The notes under the pieces were generated by a model. That model was not told the origin of the DNA. It saw only the letters and a program-made list of their open reading frames with translations, and searched no databases. The position numbers were made by a program, and so were the translations under genes. 64,000 bases of DNA from Hyphomonadaceae bacterium UBA1849 (lineage in GTDB: Bacteria > Pseudomonadota > Alphaproteobacteria > Caulobacterales > Hyphomonadaceae): positions 341,900 through 405,899 of the forward strand of contig DDIN01000006.1 in assembly GCA_002338565.1 (NCBI GenBank), given 5' to 3'. This document shows positions 16,711-23,952 of the stretch, in pieces (positions within the stretch are counted from its first letter, which is position 1; each line of letters begins with the position of its first letter).

Positions 16711-18208
16711 TACCCTCTCCTTCCGGGCGACAGACCCGAAGTACTTCTTCGGCTGTGGTGATCCCGTTCAGCACGTGTCTAATGCCATTCTGGAACAGGC
16801 TTTGCGCTTCACGGAACGCATAGCTCTCCATATTTTGTTCAGACGCCTCGTCATGGATCATGCGCTTGAGCGAGCTATCCACGCTGATCATCTCGAACAC
16901 GCCTGCACGGCCGGAATAGCCTGAATTGCTGCAAGAGAGGCAGCCTTTGGCGCGGTAGAAGACAAGATCAGGTGATGGCGTGAGGCCGAGAGCGCGAACT
17001 TCGAAGTCTTCCGGCGTGTATGCCTCACGACAAGACGGGCACAGTCGGCGGACAAGGCGTTGAGCAAGAACCCCGCGCAGCGTTGAGCTAAGCAGGAAGG
17101 GCTCAATCCCCATATCGCGAAGACGCGTCACAGCGGCAATCGCGGAGTTGGTGTGAACGGTTGAGAGAACCACGTGACCTGTGAGCGAGGCCTGAACGGC
17201 AATCTCTGCGGTCTCGATGTCACGGATCTCGCCGACCATCACAACGTCAGGGTCCTGACGAAGAATAGCGCGCAGACCGGCGGCAAATGTGAGGCCAACT
17301 TTGGTGTTCACCTGGGTCTGGCCGACACCGTCCAGACCATACTCGATCGGGTCTTCCACTGTGAGAATATTACGGGACTGGTCGTTTAGCAGAGTGAGGC
17401 CCGAATATAGCGTCGTTGTCTTACCCGAACCGGTCGGACCCGTCACAAGGATGATGCCGTTCGGGCTCTTGAGCGCGGCTTTGAAGGCATCCAGCGTGGA
17501 CTGATCCATGCCCAGATCGAGCAGATTCAGACGCGCTTGTTCCTTATCGAGAAGACGCAGAACCACGCGTTCGCCATAGCGCGATGGCAGCGTGGAGACA
17601 CGCACATCGATGGAGCGGCCACCGAGTGCGAGCGAGATACGACCGTCCTGCGGCATGCGTTTCTCGGCAATATCGAGACGTGCCATAACCTTGATCCGCG
17701 AGACAAGCAGCGGCGCCAGACGACGCGATGGCGAGAGCACATCTTGCAGAACACCATCGATCCGGTAGCGGATGGAGAGCTTGTCTTCATACGGCTCGAT
17801 GTGAATGTCCGACGCGCGGCGCTTAACCGCTTCGTAGATCAGACCATTGATGAGACGAATGATCGGCGCATCATCTTCAGCGTCCAGTAGGTCAGCCGTC
17901 TGCGGAATCCCCTCAACGAGCGACGCCAGGTCTTCACGGTCTTCAAGGCCGCTTTCCTGATACTCGTCATCAATGCCTTTGGCGGCATAGACGGTTGATA
18001 GAATCTGGTCGAACTCGGTGCGAGACAGCGACTTCAATTGTGCGACTGGTCCGACAGCGCGTCGCGCCTCAAGAACAGACAAGACGCGCGCACCTTCACG
18101 AACACCAAGAATTGGTTCAGCGCCGCCTTCGGCTTCCGGTGGAAGCAGAAGCACGCCGTGATCCTTGGCGAAATTATACGAGATGGTTGCTGCCCGTTGG
18201 CTGGCCAT
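16697..18208 (-). CDS. gspE: Type II secretion ATPase GspE
   Basis: Cytoplasmic hexameric ATPase that powers pseudopilus assembly. 503 residues: N-terminal GspL-binding region, then the GspII_E ATPase. Walker A GPTGSGKTTTLYSGL (about 260-274), Asp box, Walker B with RQDPDVVMVGEIRD (about 320-333), and His box SLTGHVVLSTVHTN. The zinc-binding tetracysteine element of GspE is present (LCPSC and GCLSC, about 398-437). All catalytic motifs are intact, so it should be active. Confidence 0.97.
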   Translation of the reverse strand: MASQRAATISYNFAKDHGVLLLPPEAEGGAEPILGVREGARVLSVLEARRAVGPVAQLKSLSRTEFDQILSTVYAAKGIDDEYQESGLEDREDLASLVEGIPQTADLLDAEDDAPIIRLINGLIYEAVKRRASDIHIEPYEDKLSIRYRIDGVLQDVLSPSRRLAPLLVSRIKVMARLDIAEKRMPQDGRISLALGGRSIDVRVSTLPSRYGERVVLRLLDKEQARLNLLDLGMDQSTLDAFKAALKSPNGIILVTGPTGSGKTTTLYSGLTLLNDQSRNILTVEDPIEYGLDGVGQTQVNTKVGLTFAAGLRAILRQDPDVVMVGEIRDIETAEIAVQASLTGHVVLSTVHTNSAIAAVTRLRDMGIEPFLLSSTLRGVLAQRLVRRLCPSCREAYTPEDFEVRALGLTPSPDLVFYRAKGCLSCSNSGYSGRAGVFEMISVDSSLKRMIHDEASEQNMESYAFREAQSLFQNGIRHVLNGITTAEEVLRVCRPEGEGNADI

Positions 18209-18234
18209 AAGCTGTCTTCAGTTCGTTATCTTGG

Positions 18235-20184
18235 TTATTGCGCCGGCGGCAATGTGCCGAGCACGTCCTGCACAAAGCGATCAATGTTAGACGTCTCTGC
18301 TCCCGTGCTCATCAGTTCCTGCGCGCGGATATAGCGGTAACGCTGACTTGTCGTCATGCGCACATCTTCAGAATCGCGAACGACGGTCGGACGGATGAAT
18401 ACCATCAGATTGGTCCGGCTGTTTGTCACGCCTTCAGACTGGAAGAGACGCCCGACACCTGGAAGATCGCCGAGGAACGGCACCTGAGAGGCGCTCACCG
18501 CGCTTGTCTGTTCAATCAGACCACCCAGCACGATTATCTCGCCGTCATCAGCGATGACTGTCGTCTCGATGGAGCGCTTGTTCGTAATGAACTCGCCCGA
18601 TGTGGATACCGCGTCAGCGATGTTGGACGCTTCCTGATAGATTGAGAGACGTACAGAATCGCCCTCACCGATCTGAGGCGTCACATCAAGCTGAACGCCC
18701 ACATTCTGGCGCTCAATCGTGCGGAACGCATTTGAGTTGCTATCGCTGAGCACTTCGCCGGTCGTCACAGGAATTTCCTGACCGACAATGATGGACGAGG
18801 TTTCGTTATCGACAGCCATCAGCATTGGCGTGGAGAGAATGTTTGATTCAACATCGTTCTCAACGGCGTTCAGAATGACACCAAACAGCGTATCGCCGCT
18901 CATGCCGCCACCACCAAGGGTCAGGCCTTCCAGACCAAGGAGCGACGAGATCGCTGCGCTCTGGAACGTATTGCTCCCGGAACCGGTTAGTCCGCCATCG
19001 GAAACGAGCGCGCCTGTGAGTGCCAAAATATTCGGCGCGGAACGCGAGAAGTTTGTGGAGGCGAACGGAATGTCATTGCCCGTGCCTGAAACAACAAATT
19101 GCAGGCCGAGTTCGTTGACCGCGTTGTCGGACATTTCAACAACCAGCGCCTCGACCATCACTTGCGGGCGGCGCACGTCGAGTTCCTGAACCACGCGTTC
19201 CAGCGCATTCAGCATTTCATACTCTGCGCTCAGCACGAGTGAGTTGGTCGCTTCGTGGAATGAAATCGTCGGTGCAACACCGCTACCTTCGCCAGCTCCG
19301 TTCTGCTGAGCAATCGCAGCGCTGAGGCGCTCCAGCACAGGCACGATTTCTTCGGCTTTGGCGTTAGAGAGCGGAAGCACGCGAATATTGTCGCGTACGC
19401 GTTCGGAAGCATCCAGCTCACGCGCCACGGTCAACGCGCGGCCTACTGCGTGTTCTTCACCGCGCAGAATGATGGAATTGGTCGTATCGGACGCGACAGC
19501 AGTGAAGTTGAGTGCAAACTCGTCGTGAAGTCCGTTAAGAACGGTCTCCATCTCCTGCGCCGGTACATTTTGAAGCGCTATAGTTTCAATTGTCGTGCCG
19601 TCCTCATCCAGCTGACGCACGACCTCACGAAGGCGCGGCATGTTGGACGCATAATCGACAATCACCAGCGTGTTGCTGTTGCGATTGGCCACGACCTGCC
19701 CTGACGGGTTCAGGATCGGGTTCAGCATCTGCGCCGCCTCAACGGCACTGAAATAATTGAGCTGCACGATCTGGGTAACAAAGCTGTCGCCATTCGGGCC
19801 ACGGCTTTGGATGCCTGCCGAGCTCGACGCCGTCGCTTCCGGGACGATCCGGTATGTGCGATCGCCGGACGGAATAGCAACGAACTGATGAACACGAAGT
19901 GTGGCGAGGAATACGTCGAACACCTCATCCGTCGTCAGCGCTGTTTGTGAGGTGACAGTTACGCGGCCACGCACCTGCGGATGGACGATGAATGTATATC
20001 CGGTGACGATAGATACGTCTTCAATGAGGTCGGTGAGTTCAACATCATCAAGATTGATACGGTGGCGCTGCTGGGCTGGCGTATCCATTTGCGCCATGGC
20101 AACCGGTGAGACGAGAAGGCTGCCTGCTGCGAGCGCCGCAAAAATGCCGCCCGACACCACTGACGTTTTAAGAAAGTTCGCCAT
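18235..20184 (-). CDS. gspD: Type II secretion outer-membrane secretin GspD
   Basis: Forms the outer-membrane gate. About 649 residues from ATG 20184 (preceded by GGGA at 6 nt; starts MANFLKTS with a signal peptide to about residue 31); ATG 20199, overlapping the gspC stop, is an alternative. Domain order N0 (INLDDVELTDLIEDV), N1-N3 repeats, then the secretin domain with VPFLGDLPGVGRLFQ and the membrane-associated NLMVFIRPTVV near the end. About 50 residues follow the secretin core, room for a short S-domain that could bind a pilotin, matching the small lipoprotein at the operon's end. Confidence 0.95.
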   Translation of the reverse strand: MANFLKTSVVSGGIFAALAAGSLLVSPVAMAQMDTPAQQRHRINLDDVELTDLIEDVSIVTGYTFIVHPQVRGRVTVTSQTALTTDEVFDVFLATLRVHQFVAIPSGDRTYRIVPEATASSSAGIQSRGPNGDSFVTQIVQLNYFSAVEAAQMLNPILNPSGQVVANRNSNTLVIVDYASNMPRLREVVRQLDEDGTTIETIALQNVPAQEMETVLNGLHDEFALNFTAVASDTTNSIILRGEEHAVGRALTVARELDASERVRDNIRVLPLSNAKAEEIVPVLERLSAAIAQQNGAGEGSGVAPTISFHEATNSLVLSAEYEMLNALERVVQELDVRRPQVMVEALVVEMSDNAVNELGLQFVVSGTGNDIPFASTNFSRSAPNILALTGALVSDGGLTGSGSNTFQSAAISSLLGLEGLTLGGGGMSGDTLFGVILNAVENDVESNILSTPMLMAVDNETSSIIVGQEIPVTTGEVLSDSNSNAFRTIERQNVGVQLDVTPQIGEGDSVRLSIYQEASNIADAVSTSGEFITNKRSIETTVIADDGEIIVLGGLIEQTSAVSASQVPFLGDLPGVGRLFQSEGVTNSRTNLMVFIRPTVVRDSEDVRMTTSQRYRYIRAQELMSTGAETSNIDRFVQDVLGTLPPAQ

Positions 20185-20195
20185 CTTAATTCCCA

Positions 20196-21086
20196 TCACT
20201 CGCCGACATTTACACGTATCGGCACAATCTGCCCGTTCCGTTCGACTTCAAAGTCAAAACGGTTTGCTTCACTGAACACGTCATAGAGGTCTGATAAAGA
20301 CTCATCTGACATGTCGTAACCATTCACTGTGATCAACTTATCGTTCACGCGCAGTCCAACGCGCGCAAGGCCTTCAGCATTCGACGTACCCTGAATTTGC
20401 AGCACCGTTGATCGGTCTGGCTGCACAACACGTCTGATGGTCACGTCACGGTAAAACTGTTCGAACGACCATTCATCAGCGCTGACGGTGTAATTCCCCG
20501 GGCTACCGGCTTGGGGCGCGGCTTCCGTTGGCGCAGCGCGCTCCGGATCGTTGCGGCTAATGGCGTTGCGTTCATTGAGGTAAAGCGTCTCGCGCACGCC
20601 GTTACGCAGCAAGATAACGCGGTCACTTTGAATCTGTTCGAGGCTGACGCCTGAGACAACGGTATCGCCTTCATAATAGCGGCGCACTTCATTGTCCGGT
20701 GTATGGATGCGGACAAAGCTTTGCTCAGAATCACCAAAAGCAAAAACTGATCGAATCGACAGGTTTAGCGTCGTCTGAGGCGCCTCTTCCTCAACCGCCT
20801 CGACCTGCCCGTCCAGCGTGCGTGTAAATGGGTTGAAGCTTCTGAAAATTGCGGGGCTCGCCGCGAAATCTGCAGACTGGCTGGCTGACGTACGCGCAGA
20901 CGCGTTTGCGACAGGCACATCGACGAAAGCTGCGGGTGTGAGCACAGACCAGAAAAGCCGCGCCAGGAGCCATGCACAGAGAATTACAAACGCGACGTCC
21001 AGAGCGATACCGACACCTCGCCCAATAGCGCCTTTACGCGCCGCGATATCGGTCAGTTTGCCAGTCAGTGCGGAGGACTCACCCAA
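20196..21086 (-). CDS. gspC: Type II secretion protein GspC
   Basis: Connects the inner-membrane platform to the secretin. 296 residues: short cytoplasmic start, one membrane helix (about 27-48), a linker with a conserved NPFTRTLDG stretch, the HR domain (about 95-180, LNLSIRSVFAFGD, RIHTPDNEVRRYYEGD), and a C-terminal PDZ-like domain (about 210-296, LARVGLRVNDKLITVNGYDMSDE). It is the first gene of the minus-strand gspC-N operon. The 107 nt before it hold a strong hairpin, leaving little room for a promoter of its own. Confidence 0.93.
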   Translation of the reverse strand: MGESSALTGKLTDIAARKGAIGRGVGIALDVAFVILCAWLLARLFWSVLTPAAFVDVPVANASARTSASQSADFAASPAIFRSFNPFTRTLDGQVEAVEEEAPQTTLNLSIRSVFAFGDSEQSFVRIHTPDNEVRRYYEGDTVVSGVSLEQIQSDRVILLRNGVRETLYLNERNAISRNDPERAAPTEAAPQAGSPGNYTVSADEWSFEQFYRDVTIRRVVQPDRSTVLQIQGTSNAEGLARVGLRVNDKLITVNGYDMSDESLSDLYDVFSEANRFDFEVERNGQIVPIRVNVGE

Positions 21087-21113
21087 ATGTTTTCTCTGTC
21101 ATTCTACTGTTCA

Positions 21114-21139
21114 AGCCGGGCGAGTGTCGTCGCCCGGCT
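21114..21139 (-). terminator. Hairpin between TonB receptor and gspC
   Basis: Perfect 10-bp inverted repeat AGCCGGGCGA-gtgtcg-TCGCCCGGCT with a 6-nt loop, 55 nt past the TonB-receptor stop and 28 nt before gspC. In the minus-strand reading the stem is followed by TTGAACAG, not a run of T, so it may be a weak terminator or attenuator rather than a full stop. Confidence 0.55.
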
Positions 21140-21193
21140 CGGGTTTGTAAATTGTGCGAACACGATTGTGTACGAACAATAATGGAAAACTGA

Positions 21194-23851
21194 TCAAAAT
21201 TCGCGGCTGATGCCGAAAGAAATCGCCGGACCGAGGCTGTAAGTGTCCACATCAACTGTGACACCACCGCCCTGTTGGTAGGCTTCAAAGTCATCGCCGA
21301 AAATGTTCGATGCGTTGAATGACAGCTCGTATTCTGCACCACCAAGATCAACCGGACGGCTGTAGACAAAGTCCACAGTCATTGGCGGCTGCTCGATAAT
21401 TGCAGGCAGACCATCAGCAATCGATTCGCCTGAACGAATGCGCTCGCTTGCATAGTTCAGAAGCACGTTCATTTCTGAACCGGTGTCGTTGTTAGACAGG
21501 CCGAGTTGCAGGTTGAACAGGTGCTCAGACTGGCCCTGAAGCTGGCGACCGTCTTCAATACGGCCCGCAGCAGACACGGTAGACAGAACCGGCGATGTTG
21601 GCGTGCCACCATTGATCGCGATCGTGCCGTCAGCGCTGATCTCAGAGTCAGACCATGTGTAGTTGGTCTTCACAGTGAAGTCGCGGTCACGGAAGAAGTC
21701 CCAGTTCGTCCAGTCGAACATTGGCAGGATCTGCTCATATTCGACTTCGAAGCCATAAAGCTCTGCGCTCGGAACGTTCACGAAGCTTGTGTTTGTCACG
21801 TTACCAATGCTGACGAGGACTTCCTCAATCGGGCTTTCCATCTCTTTGTAGAAGAGGCCGAATGTGAGGAACTGACCGCGGTCGAAATAGTACTCGGCGC
21901 GGATGTCATAGTTGCTGATAGAAGCGTTCTGAAGGAACGGGTTACCAACGAATGATACGTCGGTTTCAGTGTTCACAAACTGCGTTGGCGCAAGCTCACG
22001 GAACTGCGGACGTGTCAGCGTTTCAGAATAGCCAAAGCGAACCTGGAAGTCCTGGAACGGTGTGACGGTGATCGTCGCAGCTGGCAGGAAGTCTTCCTTG
22101 CTATCACAGCTCTGGTCAGCCTGACGTTCAATACATGCTTCAACGAAGTTGCCTGCAGCCGGGCCGTTCAGCGTGATCGTGTCGACAGCCTGAATGGCAG
22201 ACTCAAAGCGTCCACCGATGGCTGCACGAACAAATGGCGTAACCTGTGCATCAACCTGAACATAAGCAGCGTCGACTTCGAGCGTCGCTATGTATGCTTC
22301 CGGGAACTGAATACCACCTGTTTCCTGAACAGAACCAGGGCCACCATTGAACAGCGCGCTGTAGATGTAATCGAGGCGAGTACCCGTCGCGTTTGGCAGA
22401 CCTCCGATACCGGTGATGTCGAAAATACGGACAGACGCGAAACGGTCGTTTTCTACGTAAGAATAGCCTGCGAGCAGGTTTACTTCGCTGAACAAGTCGC
22501 CGTTGAACTGAAGCGGGAGTTTGAAGTCCAGACCGAAGTCTGTCGTGTCGTCCTGTACATCAGAATACTGGATGCGGTTCGCAGCTGGAGAAGACGATAG
22601 AATAAATTCGCCATTCGCGTCTTCGCGGTAGCGGTTAGACAACTGGAATGGGGCATCACGCTGGGCTTCAGAGTAAGAACCGCGCCATTCAACTTCCAGA
22701 TCCATCAGGTTCGGGAAGACGTGCTCACCGCGAATCTGAGTTGTCCAAAGCTGGCGTTCAAACCACTCAAGAGAGTCGTCACGGAACACACCCGCATCTT
22801 CTTCGGTTGTACCGATGATTGTACGCGCCTCTTTCTCAGAAGAGCGTGTACCAAGCGCGGTGAACTGCACTTCGTGGTCCTGATAAAGCTCAAAACCGAT
22901 AACTGCGAGCGCGTTCACGCCAACAGTGTTTTGCGTAGAACGACGGTCGCGTTGTTCTTCGGCGGCGATTTCAGGGCTGTTGATAGACGGACGCACTGCC
23001 TGACCACGAATACCTTCGCGGGTAGACCATTCGTTGGAATAGCCTACAGACCCGAGGATACCCATAGTGATATCGCTGCTGAGGTCATATGCATCACCGG
23101 CTGTGACGCCGAATGAGAAGTTAGGACCAACGTCACCTTCCTGCATCACCAGCAGAGACGAATCGTCCGTAAAGGCACGACCGAAATCGTAGTTTTCCGT
23201 TGCGATGTCAAAGCCAGGAAGATCGCGGGCGCCATCGTCAAAGCCGAGGGCGTCGGTATCAGAACCATGATAAAGAAGACCGCTCTGGAAGCTTGTCTCG
23301 GTGTCGCCGCTGACGTCGAATGAGACGTTCAGGAAGCGATCGTCAGGAACGGCGCGCGTGCGGATGTCTACGAGACCACCGCCGAACTCGCCAGGCAGGT
23401 TCGGAGAGTATGTCTTTTGCACGAGAATGCCGGAGAGAGCAGATGTCGGGAACAAGTCAAGCGGAGCGACACGGCGAAGAGGCGCCGGGCTCGGCAGCGG
23501 AGACCCGTTGAGAGTCGCGCTGGAATAACGCTCGTTCAGACCACGAACATAAACGAATTTGTTGTCGGCTGTCGTAACACCGGCCACACGACGGAGCGCA
23601 GCAGCAGCATCACCATCGCCTTGAAGCTGGAAATCACCAGCGTCGAGAAGGCTTGAAACCTCTGAAGTCGAACGACGTTCATCCGGAATGTAGCGGTATC
23701 GCACCTGAACCGTTTCAAGTGTGCGCTGATCAGTCGCTTCTTCCTGCGGCGTTTCTACCGGCTCTGCTTCCTGAGCAAATGTCGGCAGGGCGAAAAGGAA
23801 AGACGCGCTGGTCAGAAGGACAAGTCGGGCACGCGATTTACGGGTGAACAT
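21194..23851 (-). CDS. TonB-dependent outer-membrane receptor
   Basis: Outer-membrane gated channel importing a bound ligand with TonB energy. About 885 residues from ATG 23851 (GGGGG ribosome site 5 nt upstream), starting MFTRKSRARLVLLTSASFLFALPTFAQ, a clear signal peptide. Plug domain at about 45-190 (KFVYVRGLNERYSSATLNGSPLPSP, FGGGLVDIRT), then a 22-strand barrel with the C-terminal aromatic ISFGISREF recognised by BAM. A candidate TonB box lies near ETVQVRYRYI. Substrate unknown. It follows a large duplicated lipoprotein gene with only a hairpin between, suggesting a receptor/partner-lipoprotein pair, and lies upstream of gspC on the same strand. Confidence 0.93.
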   Translation of the reverse strand: MFTRKSRARLVLLTSASFLFALPTFAQEAEPVETPQEEATDQRTLETVQVRYRYIPDERRSTSEVSSLLDAGDFQLQGDGDAAAALRRVAGVTTADNKFVYVRGLNERYSSATLNGSPLPSPAPLRRVAPLDLFPTSALSGILVQKTYSPNLPGEFGGGLVDIRTRAVPDDRFLNVSFDVSGDTETSFQSGLLYHGSDTDALGFDDGARDLPGFDIATENYDFGRAFTDDSSLLVMQEGDVGPNFSFGVTAGDAYDLSSDITMGILGSVGYSNEWSTREGIRGQAVRPSINSPEIAAEEQRDRRSTQNTVGVNALAVIGFELYQDHEVQFTALGTRSSEKEARTIIGTTEEDAGVFRDDSLEWFERQLWTTQIRGEHVFPNLMDLEVEWRGSYSEAQRDAPFQLSNRYREDANGEFILSSSPAANRIQYSDVQDDTTDFGLDFKLPLQFNGDLFSEVNLLAGYSYVENDRFASVRIFDITGIGGLPNATGTRLDYIYSALFNGGPGSVQETGGIQFPEAYIATLEVDAAYVQVDAQVTPFVRAAIGGRFESAIQAVDTITLNGPAAGNFVEACIERQADQSCDSKEDFLPAATITVTPFQDFQVRFGYSETLTRPQFRELAPTQFVNTETDVSFVGNPFLQNASISNYDIRAEYYFDRGQFLTFGLFYKEMESPIEEVLVSIGNVTNTSFVNVPSAELYGFEVEYEQILPMFDWTNWDFFRDRDFTVKTNYTWSDSEISADGTIAINGGTPTSPVLSTVSAAGRIEDGRQLQGQSEHLFNLQLGLSNNDTGSEMNVLLNYASERIRSGESIADGLPAIIEQPPMTVDFVYSRPVDLGGAEYELSFNASNIFGDDFEAYQQGGGVTVDVDTYSLGPAISFGISREF

Positions 23852-23920
23852 TGTGACCCCCAAAAAAGGAAAACGGGATGACGCATCCCAGAGTGAGCTA
23901 TTGATATCGGAGAGGAGAAT

Positions 23921-23944
23921 GGGGCCGGAGAAAGCTCCGGCCCC
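23921..23944 (-). repeat. Intercistronic stem-loop between lipoprotein and TonB receptor genes
   Basis: GGGGCCGGAG-aaag-CTCCGGCCCC: perfect 10-bp GC-rich stem with a 4-nt loop, 9 nt after the lipoprotein stop and 70 nt before the receptor ATG. In the minus-strand reading it is followed by ATTCTCCTCT, a pyrimidine run but not a T tract. It may partially terminate or stabilise the upstream message, allowing unequal expression of the two genes. Confidence 0.65.
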
Positions 23945-23952
23945 GTCTCGGA

